NCBI RefSeq assembly: GCF_019654955.1
Contig: NZ_BPEV01000001.1
Coordinates: 1-64,000 of the forward strand
From: Shewanella sp. KT0246
GTDB taxonomy: Bacteria; Pseudomonadota; Gammaproteobacteria; Enterobacterales; Shewanellaceae
Length of the DNA: 64,000 nucleotides
Reading direction: 5' to 3'
The notes beneath the pieces are model-generated. The model was not told the DNA's origin. It saw nothing but the letters and a program-made list of their open reading frames with translations, and did not search any database. Made by a program: the position numbers and the translations under genes. The stretch's first letter is position 1. Every line of letters begins with the position of its first letter. Of this stretch, positions 9,211 to 19,764 are shown one piece after another.

Positions 9211-11063
9211 TCTGCCACCAACCATTCGTCACGTAACATATATTCGTCCAGTAAAGCGCGGGCAACAGGGCCTGCGTTAACGCCACCCCAACCCGCATTT
9301 TCTAATACTACTGCGAGTACAATTTTGGGGTTTTCGTATGGGGCGTAAGCAATAATTAATGCGTTATCTCGTAAATGCTCGGCAACGGTTTCTGAGTCAT
9401 ATTTTGCATCTTGAGCAACACTGAATACCTGAGCAGTACCGGTTTTCATTGCCGCAGTATAGGATGCATCAGTAAAGCGAGATTTGTCGGCAGTGCGGCG
9501 CATGGCTTCGTTGATGATTTCCCAGTTGTTATCGTCATTGAGTTTGATGGGCTCTCGTTCATCGATTGGCGTTTCGATTTTAGAGGTTTCATCTTTGAAT
9601 GATTTTAATAAATGAGGCGTAAAGCGCTGACCATGGTTAGCTAAAATAGTGGCAGCATTGGTCAGCTGTAGTGGCGTTGTGGTCCAATAACCTTGTCCAA
9701 TACCCACTGAAATCGTATCACCAATATACCAAGGTTGGTTGTAACGCATGCGTTTCCAATCTTTGGACGGCATGATGCCATTAGCTTCTTCATAAATGTC
9801 GATACCACTTGACTCACCAAAGCCAAACTTGGACATAAAGGCTGCCATTTTATCGACACCTACTTTATAAGCTAAGTCGTAAAAGAAAGTATCGCAGGAA
9901 TCCATAATTGAGCTGTAAACATCAACCCAGCCGTGCCCCCAACGCTTCCAGTCTCGGTATTTACGTTCTACGTTAGGAATTTGCCAAAAACCAGGGTCCC
10001 AAATACGGGTCTTTTCGGTAATGGTTTTCTCTTCGAGTCCTAGTAACGCAACATGCGGTTTAATGGTTGATGCTGGCGAATATTGGCCTTGTGTAGCTCG
10101 GTTAATTAGCGGTCTAGATTTGTCATTTAGTAGGGCGCTATAGGCTTTAGAGCTAATACCATGAACAAAGAGGTTAGGGTCGTAAGTCGGACTTGATACC
10201 ATGGCTAATACGCCACCATCTTGGGGATCGATAGCGACAACAGAGCCGCGGCGACCATCTAATAGCTCCATGGCTTTTTGCTGCAGTTTTAAATCTAAGG
10301 TGAGGTAAATGTCTTGCCCAGGCGTTGGCGGAGTCGCTTTTAATGTGCGAATGACACGGCCGCGGTTATTGACCTCTTCTTCTAAGTGGCCAGGTTTGCC
10401 TAGCAATAAGGACTCATAAAACTTTTCAATGCCCTGCTTACCAATGTCATTGGTGGCAGCGTAATTTTTCCATTGACCAGATTTTTCAAGCGAGGTTCTG
10501 TCACGGGCATTAATTTTACCGACATAGCCGAGCACATGGGTCATGAGCCCTTCGTAAGGGTAATGTCGCTTTAGGCCTGCTTCGACTCTAAAACCTGGGA
10601 ACTGGTGCTGATTAACACTAAAGGTCGCCACTTGTTCTTCAGTTAAGCGAGATTTAATCGTCAAAGGTTTGAAGCGGCGGTGGTATCGAAGCCTTTCGGT
10701 AATGGTTTCACGCTCATCTGCACTTAACTCAATATACTCGTTAAGCTTGTCTAGCGATGCGCTAATGTCTTCGGTTTTTTCAGGAATGACTTCAAGAGTA
10801 TAAAATGGCTGGTTTTCTGCGAGTAATTGCCCGTGACGGTCATAAATGAGCCCACGACTTGGCGCGACAGGTACTACACGGATACGGTTATCGTTTGAGC
10901 GAGTTTCATAATCTTGAAACGAGACGACTTGCAACTGATACAAGTTGGAAAGCAAGATACTGATTAGAATAAACACGCACAGGAAAGTAAACAAAGCACG
11001 ACGTTTGAATAGCGACGCCTCGGCAGCGTGGTCGTGCATGGCAATGCGCTTTTTTGGCGACAC
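9207..11063 (-). CDS. mrdA: Penicillin-binding protein 2
   Basis: PBP2 is the transpeptidase of the elongasome and pairs with RodA. One N-terminal membrane anchor ([17 protein letters not shown]) is followed by the pedestal domain and the transpeptidase domain with STIK (Ser332), SCD in [12 protein letters not shown], and KTG in [10 protein letters not shown] histidine- and acid-rich linker ([12 protein letters not shown]) is typical of PBP2. The start is GTG 11063, chosen because GGAGAA lies about nine bases upstream. At 618 residues the length fits. It overlaps rodA by four bases. Confidence 0.96.
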   Translation of the reverse strand: MSPKKRIAMHDHAAEASLFKRRALFTFLCVFILISILLSNLYQLQVVSFQDYETRSNDNRIRVVPVAPSRGLIYDRHGQLLAENQPFYTLEVIPEKTEDISASLDKLNEYIELSADERETITERLRYHRRFKPLTIKSRLTEEQVATFSVNQHQFPGFRVEAGLKRHYPYEGLMTHVLGYVGKINARDRTSLEKSGQWKNYAATNDIGKQGIEKFYESLLLGKPGHLEEEVNNRGRVIRTLKATPPTPGQDIYLTLDLKLQQKAMELLDGRRGSVVAIDPQDGGVLAMVSSPTYDPNLFVHGISSKAYSALLNDKSRPLINRATQGQYSPASTIKPHVALLGLEEKTITEKTRIWDPGFWQIPNVERKYRDWKRWGHGWVDVYSSIMDSCDTFFYDLAYKVGVDKMAAFMSKFGFGESSGIDIYEEANGIMPSKDWKRMRYNQPWYIGDTISVGIGQGYWTTTPLQLTNAATILANHGQRFTPHLLKSFKDETSKIETPIDEREPIKLNDDNNWEIINEAMRRTADKSRFTDASYTAAMKTGTAQVFSVAQDAKYDSETVAEHLRDNALIIAYAPYENPKIVLAVVLENAGWGGVNAGPVARALLDEYMLRDEWLVAE

Positions 11064-11157
11064 TTGAGCTTTCTCCGATAGGGTTCAGGCTGACAAATTC
11101 AGCTTAGCTATATTAGCTGAATTAACTTCACTTTTACCAGAGGTTTACCATTAAGGG

Positions 11158-11628
11158 TTATTCTCTGTGGTAGGGATGGTTGTTATTTATGCTCCAAGCA
11201 CGATAAAGGCTTTCGGCAACCAAAACTCTTACTAATGGATGGGGGAGCGTAAGGGCTGATAAACACCAACTTTGACTAGCGGCGGCTTTGCAATCTGGTG
11301 CAAGACCTTCAGGACCGCCAATCAATAAACTGACATCGCGGCCATCAAGTTGCCATTTACTGAGCTGCTGAGCAAGCTGGGGTGTTTCCCAGTTCTTGCC
11401 TGGCAAGTCTAGGCTTACAATGTGATTGCCTTTGGGTACAGCTGCTAGCATGAGTTCGCCTTCTTTTTGAAGAATGCGTGCTATATCAGCATTTTTACCG
11501 CGCTTTCCTGCTGGGATCTCTATAAGTTCTAACGCCATATCTCGAGGAAATCGGCGTTGGTACTCTTCAAACCCGCGGGTGACCCAATCTGGCATCTTAG
11601 TGCCAACAGCAATCAGTTGTAACTTCAT
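11158..11628 (-). CDS. rlmH: 23S rRNA (pseudouridine1915-N3)-methyltransferase
   Basis: RlmH is a small SPOUT methyltransferase that methylates pseudouridine 1915 in helix 69 of 23S rRNA on the assembled 70S ribosome. The SAM-binding knot is seen as [13 protein letters not shown] and [22 protein letters not shown], and the C-terminus NNNHPYHRE is the family tail. At 156 residues it has the normal size. Its ATG overlaps the rsfS stop by one base, so rsfS and rlmH are translationally coupled. Confidence 0.97.
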   Translation of the reverse strand: MKLQLIAVGTKMPDWVTRGFEEYQRRFPRDMALELIEIPAGKRGKNADIARILQKEGELMLAAVPKGNHIVSLDLPGKNWETPQLAQQLSKWQLDGRDVSLLIGGPEGLAPDCKAAASQSWCLSALTLPHPLVRVLVAESLYRAWSINNNHPYHRE

Positions 11629-11957
11629 TAGGCGTCGTTTTCAGTCCATAGCTTTTCTAGGTCATAAAATTCGCGTGTTTGCTGCTGCATCACGTGTAAA
11701 ATTACGCCACCTAGATCAACGAGTACCCATTCACTGCTATCACGGCCTTCAACACCTAAAGGTTGGTTGCCAGCAGTTTTAGCTTCAACAATCATGTTTT
11801 CGGCGATTGCACGAACATGAGTTTTTGATGTACCAGAACAAATTACCATGTAATCAGTAATGTGTGATTGGTTTGCCACGTCTAATACCACAACGTCTTT
11901 GGCTTTTAGGTCGTCAATCTTATCGACAACAAAATCTTTTAATTCCGTGCTCTGCAC
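11628..11957 (-). CDS. rsfS: Ribosomal silencing factor RsfS
   Basis: RsfS binds ribosomal protein L14 and blocks joining of the 30S and 50S subunits under nutrient limitation. The family core is seen in [25 protein letters not shown] and in the C-terminal [22 protein letters not shown]. At 109 residues the length is normal. It sits directly before rlmH and after nadD, the usual order, and has its own probable promoter upstream. Confidence 0.96.
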   Translation of the reverse strand: MQSTELKDFVVDKIDDLKAKDVVVLDVANQSHITDYMVICSGTSKTHVRAIAENMIVEAKTAGNQPLGVEGRDSSEWVLVDLGGVILHVMQQQTREFYDLEKLWTENDA

Positions 11958-11990
11958 GTCACTTACCTCAATATGTAAAAATAACGGAGC

Positions 11991-12020
11991 ATTATACGCA
12001 AAATACCCTAGCTAGCGCAA
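11991..12020 (-). promoter_or_regulatory. Probable promoter for rsfS-rlmH
   Basis: Minus strand: TTGCGC (12020-12015), an 18-base spacer, then a perfect TATAAT (11996-11991), about 35 bases before the rsfS start. A separate small inverted repeat AATTGAA/TTCAATT at 12019-12038 overlaps the -35 edge. Confidence 0.5.
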
Positions 12021-12056
12021 TTGAAGCCGTGTTCAATTAAGCATCTAAAATCGGTT

Positions 12057-12728
12057 TTACTTATTTTGATACAGATGATGTTCGAAAATGTACTCTTGGA
12101 TCACATTTGGCAGCATGTGAGAGGTTTCTGAAATGTTTGTCGTTTCTGCTGCGGGAGTAGAACTCAAATTTCTTTGCCCACCTTGATAGAGGATATGTCG
12201 AATTTCAGTTGATGAGATGTCTTGCAAACTAACGTCGATAGGAAAAATTTTGCCTGTCTTGGCCAACGTTGAAACAGCCATGTTTTGCTCGAGTATTTCT
12301 GCCATCGGACTGGTTTTATCTAATTGCCAACCTGGGCGCTGGCATACAACTATATTGCACAATTTCAATATTGACTGCCATTGGTACCATGATTGAAATT
12401 GGATAAATGAGTCTGTACCCATGATGAAATAAAACTGGTGCAGTGGATATTGCTCACTAAGTATCTGTAAGGTTGTAGCACTGTAGGAGGGCATATCACG
12501 ATTAATTTCTATATCGCATACTTCAAATTCGTCATACTGCTGACTAATCAATTCCACCATGGTAAGTCGATGCTGGCTGCTGACTTGGGTGGTTTGTTTG
12601 TGCGGTGGAATATGATTCGGCATTAACCAGATTTTATCGAGCTCTAGGCGTTGCTGAACTTCTAAAGCGGGTTTGATATGGCCATAGTGAATCGGGTCAA
12701 AGGTGCCACCGAGCAAACCAATTTTCAT
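12057..12728 (-). CDS. nadD: Nicotinate-nucleotide adenylyltransferase
   Basis: NadD adenylates nicotinate mononucleotide to deamido-NAD in NAD synthesis. The nucleotidyltransferase motif is GGTFDPIHYGHI at the N-terminus, and the C-terminal ISSTEIRH is the second conserved signature. At 223 residues it is close to the usual length. The ATG overlaps the holA stop by four bases, so holA and nadD are coupled, as in other gammaproteobacteria. Confidence 0.96.
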   Translation of the reverse strand: MKIGLLGGTFDPIHYGHIKPALEVQQRLELDKIWLMPNHIPPHKQTTQVSSQHRLTMVELISQQYDEFEVCDIEINRDMPSYSATTLQILSEQYPLHQFYFIMGTDSFIQFQSWYQWQSILKLCNIVVCQRPGWQLDKTSPMAEILEQNMAVSTLAKTGKIFPIDVSLQDISSTEIRHILYQGGQRNLSSTPAAETTNISETSHMLPNVIQEYIFEHHLYQNK

Positions 12729-13756
12729 GTTTGAAGCTCGATATGGGCTAAACGTCGGTGTGCATTTGGGTCAAACAATAAACATAAATGGCTCATGGCT
12801 GTCCAATCTTCGATGCCATGCTGTTTTAGATTCATTTCCATTTTTGAAGCAAATGCCAGCATGTGTTCGATTTGATTAAGGGTTAAGCGTGTTAGTGCCG
12901 CTTGATATAAAGGTTTACGTTTATCCCAAATGCGATGTTGTTGCCATAAGCTATTTAGCTGGGCGCCTTGCTCAACAGCAGTTTTTAGATTCAACATTAC
13001 ATTGAGTTCTTTAAACAATGCCCACATTAAAATTGGCATGGCTGTGCCTTCACCATTTAGCTGCACAATCATGTGTTGTGCATGTTTTTGATGATTAGCC
13101 AGTAACGCGTCGGTGAGCTGGAAAACGGTAAAGCGTGATTGGTCTTCAAAGTAATCGGTTAAATGGTCACTATGAATGGGCTCATTGGGGCTTAATAATT
13201 GCAGTAACTGCAATGCTTGCTCTGCAGCTAACAAGTTACCTTCAAACAAGTTAAACAGCATGGCTTTAGCGTCCATCTGCACGTGTAACTTGTAATGCTG
13301 AATTCGATTGTCTAACCAGCGCTGAAATTGCTTCCCTTCAGGGGTAGTACATGGCAAATAAATACCCGCTGCATCAAGCGTTTTAAACCATTTACTTTTG
13401 GTTTCGGCTGAAAGCTTTGGGCCATGGATTAACAAAATGATGTCAGGATTCGGATTTTGCATCATTGAAATAAATGCGGCCGAGCCCTCAGTGCCTGGTT
13501 TTGCTTGAGGTAAGGTCAGTTCAATAATGCGACGGCTGGCAAACAAGCTCATTGATTGCCATTCTTGAATTAAGTCGTTCCAGCTAAACCCGGTTTCTTG
13601 GGTTAAATGAACGCGTTCATCAAAGCCATGCTTTTTAGCGGCTGCTAAGATTTGGCCTTTACAGTTTTCAATAAGCCAAGGGTCATCGCCAAATAACAGA
13701 TAGCAACCTTGCGGATTTTTTAAGTGTTGGCTTATTTGGTCTGGATAAACCCGCAT
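12725..13756 (-). CDS. holA: DNA polymerase III delta subunit
   Basis: HolA (delta) is the clamp-loader subunit that opens the beta sliding clamp. The N-terminal half starts RVYPDQISQHL and carries the family signature CYLLFGDDPWLIENCKGQI; the beta-binding region LTLPQAKPGT is also recognisable. The C-terminal helical collar domain follows. At 343 residues the length is normal. It overlaps nadD and lptE at its ends, forming the conserved lptE-holA-nadD string downstream of leuS. Confidence 0.95.
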   Translation of the reverse strand: MRVYPDQISQHLKNPQGCYLLFGDDPWLIENCKGQILAAAKKHGFDERVHLTQETGFSWNDLIQEWQSMSLFASRRIIELTLPQAKPGTEGSAAFISMMQNPNPDIILLIHGPKLSAETKSKWFKTLDAAGIYLPCTTPEGKQFQRWLDNRIQHYKLHVQMDAKAMLFNLFEGNLLAAEQALQLLQLLSPNEPIHSDHLTDYFEDQSRFTVFQLTDALLANHQKHAQHMIVQLNGEGTAMPILMWALFKELNVMLNLKTAVEQGAQLNSLWQQHRIWDKRKPLYQAALTRLTLNQIEHMLAFASKMEMNLKQHGIEDWTAMSHLCLLFDPNAHRRLAHIELQT

Positions 13757-14250
13757 TAATCCACCTCAATAGAGGCCAGAGTTTGAATGATATTGTCAGC
13801 GGCTTGAATGCGCATTTCTTTTACCAACATATCCATTTCACGACTTTTTGCTAAAGCTGTTCGGGGATCGTCTTGGTAGTCGCGACGGATCTCTGTTTGG
13901 AATGTTTGTGGTTCAGACCCAGGCAATGTGACGGAGTAATTAACCAAGTAGATTAATTCATATTCAGCGACGTTACCTGTTGGATACAAAGACAAGGTCG
14001 CACGCTCAAGTGAGTCGTTTACAAGTCTGAGTGTTGGAGTGGTATCAGATGCGGCAACGGTTGAAATGGCATGAATACGCAATCTGTCATTCACTAGTCG
14101 AGAAAGCTCACTGTATTGATCGTTAGTGCTTAAGTGTAATTCTTCAAGCTCTGCCGGAATAGAATAACTGCGTTGTAATTTAAAGCCGCAACCTGCAGTG
14201 GTTAGAATAACCAGCGCCATCATTGCCAAGCTAATGCGTTTTACTAGCAT
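13756..14250 (-). CDS. lptE: LPS-assembly lipoprotein LptE
   Basis: LptE plugs the LptD barrel that inserts lipopolysaccharide into the outer membrane. A signal peptide ends in the lipobox TAGC, followed by GFKLQRSYSIPAELEEL, typical of LptE. The rest is a small beta/alpha domain with weak conservation. I use ATG 14250; the frame opens at ATG 14265, but there AAAAGG touches the start codon, too close to act as a binding site. The stop shares a base with the holA start. It follows leuS, the usual neighbour. Confidence 0.9.
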   Translation of the reverse strand: MLVKRISLAMMALVILTTAGCGFKLQRSYSIPAELEELHLSTNDQYSELSRLVNDRLRIHAISTVAASDTTPTLRLVNDSLERATLSLYPTGNVAEYELIYLVNYSVTLPGSEPQTFQTEIRRDYQDDPRTALAKSREMDMLVKEMRIQAADNIIQTLASIEVD

Positions 14251-14324
14251 CACTGTTATTGGCATCCTTTTACTTAAGTTTTAAATTGAAATTAATTGCT
14301 GAAGCAACCCTGAAGTTAGATTAC

Positions 14325-14363
14325 AGGGAAATAAGTAAGGTTGCTAATCAATAGCAACCTTAC
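14325..14363 (-). terminator. Hairpin between leuS and lptE, probable leuS terminator or attenuator
   Basis: GTAAGGTTGCTA (14335-14346) and TAGCAACCTTAC (14352-14363) are perfect 12-base arms with a five-base loop. On the minus strand TTATTT follows, a modest T-run, so read-through into lptE is likely. Confidence 0.6.
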
Positions 14364-14432
14364 AGTCTACTTAAGCAATTTGTTGAGCATTTATCATCAT
14401 CTCAAAGGTAGTGATAAATGCATCAATATCGT

Positions 14433-17012
14433 TTATTTAGCAACGATATTTAATAGCTTACCAGGAACGTAAATTACTTTACGTACTGTTACACCATCAA
14501 CAAACTTTTGCACGTTTTCATCGGCTAAACCGAGCGCTTCTACTTCTTCTTTAGAAGCGTCTGCAGCGACAGTGATTTTAGCACGAAGTTTACCGTTTAC
14601 TTGAACGATGATGAGCTTGCTGTCTTCAACCAATGCTGATTCATCAACGGTTGGCCATAAGCTATCTTCGATATCTGTAGTGTTACCTAATGCAGTCCAC
14701 AAGCTAAAGCTAGTGTGCGGAATGATTGGGTAAAGTAAACGAGTCACGGCAGTCAATGCTTCTTGCATTAGGGCACGGTCTTGCTCGTTAGCAGACGGCG
14801 CTTTTTGCAATTTGTTCATTAATTCCATGATTGCAGCAATGGCTGTGTTGAACATTTGACGACGCTCAATGTCATCGCTGACTTTAGCAATAGTCTTATG
14901 TAGTTCACGGCGTAGTGCTTTTTGATTGTTGTCTAGCGCTTTAGGGTCTAATGCAACCACTTCGCCTTGGGCAACATGATCATGTGCTGTTTTCCAGAAA
15001 CGCTTAATGAAACGGTGCGCGCCTTCAACACTTGACTCTTGCCACTCAAGAGTTAACTCAGGTGGCGCTGCAAACATCATGAATAAACGTACGGTGTCGG
15101 CACCGTATTTATCAACCATTTCTTGCGGGTCAATACCGTTATTCTTAGATTTAGACATTTTGCTCATGCCAGTGTAAACCACTTCATGGCCTTCATTGTC
15201 GACAGCCTTGACTACACGGCCTTTGTCATCTGTTTCTTGAACAGTAACATCAGCAGGTGAAACCCAAACACGTGCGCCTTTCTCGTTGTTATAGTAATAA
15301 GCATCAGCTAGAACCATACCTTGAGTTAATAAGCGTTTTGCAGGTTCATTTGAATCAACTAAACCGATATCACGCAACAATTTATGGAAGAAGCGGAAGT
15401 ACAATAGGTGCATACAAGCGTGCTCGATACCACCGATGTATTGATCCACTGGCAGCCAGTAGTTTGCTTTAGCAGGGTCAAGCATTTGATCAGCATGTGG
15501 ACTACAGTAACGCGCATAATACCAAGATGATTCCATAAAGGTATCGAAGGTATCTGTTTCGCGAAGAGCAGGTTGACCGTTAACTTCGGTTTTAGCCCAC
15601 TCTTTGTCTGCCTTGATTGGGCTTTGAATACCATCCATTACCACATCTTCAGGTAAAATAACCGGAAGTTGCTCAGCTGGAGTCGGCATTACAGTACCAT
15701 CTTCAAGCGTAACCATTGGGATAGGCGCGCCCCAGTAACGCTGACGCGATACACCCCAGTCACGTAGACGGAAGTTAACTTGACGCTTACCTTTGCCTTC
15801 AGCAGTTAGTTTGGCATCAATCGCATCAAATGCAGCTTGGAATTCTAGACCATCGAATTCTGCAGAGTTAAACAACACACCTTTATCGGTATATGCTGCT
15901 TCACTGATGTCTACTTCGCTGTCAACTGGCTTGATCACAGCTTCAATTGCTAAGTTATATTTTTTAGCGAACTCATAGTCACGTTGATCGTGAGCTGGTA
16001 CAGACATGACTGCGCCAGTACCGTAGTTCATTAATACAAAGTTACCTACCCAGATTGGCACTTCTTTGCCAGTCAGTGGGTGAACGGCATTAAGACCTGT
16101 AGCAACACCTTTCTTTTCCATCACAGCCATAGCTGCTTCGGTAGTATCAACGTTTTTACATTCTTCAATGAATGCCGCTAATTCAGGGTTATTCTTGGCA
16201 GCTTGCTCAGCTAATGGGTGGCCACTTGCAATTGCAACATACGTGACGCCCATTACAGTATCAGGACGAGTGGTATAGATATCGAATGTTTCGTCGCTAC
16301 CCGCAACATTAAAGGTCATTTCGATACCTTCGCTGCGGCCAATCCAGTTACGTTGCATAGACTTAACCTGCTCAGGCCATTCGTCTAGCTGATCGATATC
16401 ATTTAATAGCTCTTCAGCGTAATCGGTAATTTTGATGAACCACTGAGGAATTTCTTTTTGAACTACCTCAGTGTCACAGCGCCAGCAGCAACCGTCTTGT
16501 ACTTGCTCATTGGCGAGTACTGTTTCATCGTTTGGACACCAGTTTACTGACGCAGTCTTTTTGTAGACTAAGCCTTTTTCGTAAAGCTGAGTGAAGAACC
16601 ATTGTTCCCACTGGTAGTACTCTGGCGTACATGTGGCGATTTCACGGCTCCAATCATAACCAAAACCTAATAACTTAAGTTGGTTCTTCATGTAGTCGAT
16701 ATTTTCGTATGTCCACGGTGCTGGGGCAGTCTTATTGTTGATTGCCGCATTTTCAGCAGGTAGGCCGAATGAGTCCCAACCAATAGGTTGTAATACATTT
16801 TTACCTTGCAAACGTTGGTAACGAGCAACAACATCACCTATGGTGTAGTTACGGACGTGTCCCATGTGAAGTCGGCCAGATGGATAAGGGAACATAGAGA
16901 GACAGTAGAATTTCTCTTTGTTTTCATCTTCTGTTACTTCGAAGGTTTTTTTGTCTTCCCAGTGCTTTTGCACTAGGGCTTCAATTTCTGAGGGATTATA
17001 TTGCTCTTGCAT
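14433..17012 (-). CDS. leuS: Leucine-tRNA ligase
   Basis: LeuRS charges tRNA-Leu. Class I signatures are HMGH in [17 protein letters not shown] and KMSKS in [12 protein letters not shown]. The CP1 editing domain ([23 protein letters not shown]) and zinc-binding cysteines ([18 protein letters not shown]) are present. I start at ATG 17012 ([11 protein letters not shown], like E. coli MQEQYRPEEIE) with CGGAAT about eight bases upstream; the frame is open to ATG 17039. With this start it has 859 residues, the normal length. It heads the minus-strand run leading to lptE-holA-nadD. Confidence 0.97.
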   Translation of the reverse strand: MQEQYNPSEIEALVQKHWEDKKTFEVTEDENKEKFYCLSMFPYPSGRLHMGHVRNYTIGDVVARYQRLQGKNVLQPIGWDSFGLPAENAAINNKTAPAPWTYENIDYMKNQLKLLGFGYDWSREIATCTPEYYQWEQWFFTQLYEKGLVYKKTASVNWCPNDETVLANEQVQDGCCWRCDTEVVQKEIPQWFIKITDYAEELLNDIDQLDEWPEQVKSMQRNWIGRSEGIEMTFNVAGSDETFDIYTTRPDTVMGVTYVAIASGHPLAEQAAKNNPELAAFIEECKNVDTTEAAMAVMEKKGVATGLNAVHPLTGKEVPIWVGNFVLMNYGTGAVMSVPAHDQRDYEFAKKYNLAIEAVIKPVDSEVDISEAAYTDKGVLFNSAEFDGLEFQAAFDAIDAKLTAEGKGKRQVNFRLRDWGVSRQRYWGAPIPMVTLEDGTVMPTPAEQLPVILPEDVVMDGIQSPIKADKEWAKTEVNGQPALRETDTFDTFMESSWYYARYCSPHADQMLDPAKANYWLPVDQYIGGIEHACMHLLYFRFFHKLLRDIGLVDSNEPAKRLLTQGMVLADAYYYNNEKGARVWVSPADVTVQETDDKGRVVKAVDNEGHEVVYTGMSKMSKSKNNGIDPQEMVDKYGADTVRLFMMFAAPPELTLEWQESSVEGAHRFIKRFWKTAHDHVAQGEVVALDPKALDNNQKALRRELHKTIAKVSDDIERRQMFNTAIAAIMELMNKLQKAPSANEQDRALMQEALTAVTRLLYPIIPHTSFSLWTALGNTTDIEDSLWPTVDESALVEDSKLIIVQVNGKLRAKITVAADASKEEVEALGLADENVQKFVDGVTVRKVIYVPGKLLNIVAK

Positions 17013-17132
17013 CAATCTATTCCGGCCTATGCCGCCCATTGTTTGATCTAACGCTAAAAAGCGCGAGTGAGATCTGCATAGAATAAACTAGAAGTGATGC
17101 ATTAAAAAGGTTCAGATGAAGGAGTATTTTTT

Positions 17133-17633
17133 ATGAGTGGACGAAGTTCAGCGTTATTAGCGCTTTATCACACGCTTTTTGAACAAGTTAAGCAGCGTTA
17201 TGATGAAGATAACTCATTGACTGCAAAGAGCCTTTTTGCATCAGTAACCCAGTGTAAAGATTATTTGCAATTGAAGTCAGAAGCCGAAGCAGAAGAGTTA
17301 GCTTTAGTAGAAGAATTTTTAAAGCGTGACATTGCAAGTTATCTAAAAGACGAAAATGCCGATAATCTCAGTTATAGCCCGACTGTGATCACCCTAGAAA
17401 ACACCCTTTGGCATTGGTTAGGGGAAATTACTGACCGCAGCCAAGTTGAGTGGCATGAAATTGCTCAAGACTTTAAGCATAAGGGTTTTTATATGGCGGG
17501 TGAGGTGATTAATCAAGGTAAGGTGATTTGTACTGAATGTAATCATGAAATGAGTATCGAATTTCCGAGCTTAATCCCTGATTGCCCACAATGCGATAAT
17601 GAAATGTTTACCCGTGAGTCTTTGGCGCCTTAA
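17133..17633 (+). CDS. ybeL: Zinc-ribbon protein of the YbeL/DUF1451 family
   Basis: This is a 166-residue cytosolic protein with an N-terminal helical region and a C-terminal zinc ribbon, with cysteine pairs CTEC and CPQC about 18 residues apart. That arrangement matches YbeL (DUF1451), a conserved neighbour of leuS in gammaproteobacteria with no established function. AAGGAG lies about eight bases before the ATG, so the start is secure. It is divergent from leuS and converges on the prepilin-like gene. Confidence 0.88.
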   Translation: MSGRSSALLALYHTLFEQVKQRYDEDNSLTAKSLFASVTQCKDYLQLKSEAEAEELALVEEFLKRDIASYLKDENADNLSYSPTVITLENTLWHWLGEITDRSQVEWHEIAQDFKHKGFYMAGEVINQGKVICTECNHEMSIEFPSLIPDCPQCDNEMFTRESLAP

Positions 17634-17697
17634 GCAAGCTTAGCTGTTTGAACGAAGTGTTTAGGGTTATCTTGGAATGCTAGCTGCGTCAGAGCGG

Positions 17698-18213
17698 CTA
17701 GCAACCTGTTGTGACATTATTATATTCGGGAGGGGTGTTGGCATTGCTCGCTTGGACATAATGAAAATAGCAATTGTCGTCTAACACTTTGCCGTCACCA
17801 CTTAGGTCATAACCTATAAAGGTATCAGCAATACCGCGATACTCGATAGTGAAGCCGTCATCAAGAATAAGCCAATCTTCGATATCGGTATTATCTAAAT
17901 AGCCCCATTTAAGGCGCGTATTAAAACTGCCGTCACCTTCTAAATCAATATCTAACAAATCATCACGATTTCCCACCGCTTGAGTCGAAAAACTACTCAT
18001 CTGCGAGCGAGCATAAACAAGATTATTCGCTGTTTTAGCACTGGCATTGAGCTGTGCAAGGCCACTGACTCTCGCCTCTGTAGAGAAAGTGATAAACTTT
18101 GGAGCCGCGACAATAGCCAGTATGGCCCAAATAATTATCACCACCACAAGCTCTATTAAGGTAAACCCTTGATTAAGTCGTTTGAAGCTCAATCGCGATG
18201 GCCTTTTTTCCAA
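17698..18213 (-). CDS. Type IV prepilin-like protein
   Basis: A short basic leader is followed by NQG^FTLIELVVVIII, the prepilin peptidase site with Glu at +5 and the hydrophobic helix of type IV pilins and pseudopilins. The remaining ~135 residues are a globular domain with two cysteines near the C-terminus (DDNCYFHYV and TTGC) that could form the pilin disulfide loop, as in MSHA-type minor pilins. ATG 18213 overlaps the lnt end by 25 bases. TTG 18192 overlaps the lnt stop, would give a nine-residue leader, and has AAAAGG upstream, so it is equally likely. There are no other pilus genes nearby. Confidence 0.8.
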   Translation of the reverse strand: MEKRPSRLSFKRLNQGFTLIELVVVIIIWAILAIVAAPKFITFSTEARVSGLAQLNASAKTANNLVYARSQMSSFSTQAVGNRDDLLDIDLEGDGSFNTRLKWGYLDNTDIEDWLILDDGFTIEYRGIADTFIGYDLSGDGKVLDDNCYFHYVQASNANTPPEYNNVTTGC

Positions 18214-19760
18214 AGAATGATTTGTTGAGTTAAACCAATCAAAAATAGCAATCCGCAGAGTAAAAGTAACGGCGTTTGACCAATGCGTTTAAACCAAGTT
18301 TCACCGTCATATAACGGTACATCTGCAACTAATACGCCTTCTTGAAATTGGGGTATTTTATGGGTGATTCGACCATGAATATCGACAACGGCTGTGACAC
18401 CATTGTTAGTCGCACGAACCAGTGGACGACCTAATTCAATTGAGCGCATTTGGGCGATTTCCATGTGCTGGAGTGGGCCAATTGAGTCGCCAAACCATGC
18501 ATCATTTGACACGGTAAGCAGTAAATCAGTGTCAGCATGAGTATTGGCACGTAACTGTTCTGGAAAGACGATTTCGTAGCATAGTGCTGGGGCGATTTGA
18601 TACCCCATGGCGTTTAAATTTTTCTGCTGAAAATCTCCCCTAGCAAATGATGACATTGGCAGATTGAAAAACGGCGCTAATGGTCTTAATAGGCTCTCAA
18701 ACGGGACGAATTCACCGATAGGCAGTAAGTGGTGTTTTTTGTAATCATTAGTGCCATTGCCTTGATAATCACCATGAGATTGAACAGGCTGGTTAGCATT
18801 ACCCATTACAATGAGTGAATTATAAAATTCTTGCTGTTGTAAGCTAATAATACCGGTGATGATGGCGCTATTATTCATATTAGCGACTTTGTCGGTGTTA
18901 TGCAGAAAGTCACCCACCATAGATTCTGGTGCTGGTACTGCAGCTTCTGGCCATACGACAATATCGGCATCAAAGTTTGGGCGGCTTAAGTCCATGTACT
19001 TAAGCAGTGTTGGCCATAGTGCATCTGGCTCCCACTTCATGCTTTGTTCGATATTACCTTGCACTAAAGCTACTCTAACGGTTTCGCCGCGAGGGCTAAT
19101 ATTAGAGGTCAATGGCGTAATGAGAGTCGCGATGATAATGATAGCGGTGATTACCGCTGCACTGATAAAACGTTTTTTTAAGACTAAAACAATACTGCCG
19201 CAAAACAGAGCGATGAGATAACTTAACCCTAGCGCACCAATAACGCTGCCAAGTTCAGAAATTGGTCCTTGAGTTTGACTGTAACCAGCCCATAACCAAG
19301 GAAACCCTGTTAGCACCCAGCCACGCATCCATTCAGTTAATACCCATAGAGCAGGGAATAAACCGAGATACTGAAATGGATGATGCCAATGTTTAAAATG
19401 GGGGAATTGACTGAGCTTGGCGGTGAGATACCCCGCTAGTGCTGGATATAGCGCTAAATACAGTGCTAGTAAGCCCATTAAGCCCATTGAGACGATTAAT
19501 GGTAAACCGCCAAAAGTGTCGATGCTGACGTGAACCCAACTGATCCCGAAAGCAAAACAACCAAAACCGAAACTTAACCAATGAAAGAAGTTTTCTTTAG
19601 GGGTTAAGTGTCGACTTTGATAGAGAACAAATATCATTGCCGCAGGGTAGAAAGCCCAAATTACGTAAGGAGCAAAAGCGAGAGTGGTACTTGCGCCCGC
19701 AGCAAAAGCCGTCACCATCCTTAACAGTGATGACTTAGAGATATTTAGTTTTTTAAGCAC
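18189..19760 (-). CDS. lnt: Apolipoprotein N-acyltransferase
   Basis: Lnt adds the third acyl chain to the N-terminal cysteine of lipoproteins at the inner membrane. An N-terminal bundle of membrane segments is followed by a nitrilase-like domain with the catalytic triad: Glu in VVWPEAAVPAP, Lys in KHHLLPIGEFVPF and Cys in APALCYEIVFPE. I take GTG 19760, four bases after the corC stop (523 residues, close to the usual 510); the frame extends to 19811 inside corC, which seems too long. The corC-lnt order is conserved. Confidence 0.93.
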   Translation of the reverse strand: MLKKLNISKSSLLRMVTAFAAGASTTLAFAPYVIWAFYPAAMIFVLYQSRHLTPKENFFHWLSFGFGCFAFGISWVHVSIDTFGGLPLIVSMGLMGLLALYLALYPALAGYLTAKLSQFPHFKHWHHPFQYLGLFPALWVLTEWMRGWVLTGFPWLWAGYSQTQGPISELGSVIGALGLSYLIALFCGSIVLVLKKRFISAAVITAIIIIATLITPLTSNISPRGETVRVALVQGNIEQSMKWEPDALWPTLLKYMDLSRPNFDADIVVWPEAAVPAPESMVGDFLHNTDKVANMNNSAIITGIISLQQQEFYNSLIVMGNANQPVQSHGDYQGNGTNDYKKHHLLPIGEFVPFESLLRPLAPFFNLPMSSFARGDFQQKNLNAMGYQIAPALCYEIVFPEQLRANTHADTDLLLTVSNDAWFGDSIGPLQHMEIAQMRSIELGRPLVRATNNGVTAVVDIHGRITHKIPQFQEGVLVADVPLYDGETWFKRIGQTPLLLLCGLLFLIGLTQQIILWKKGHRD

Positions 19761-19764
19761 AGTG

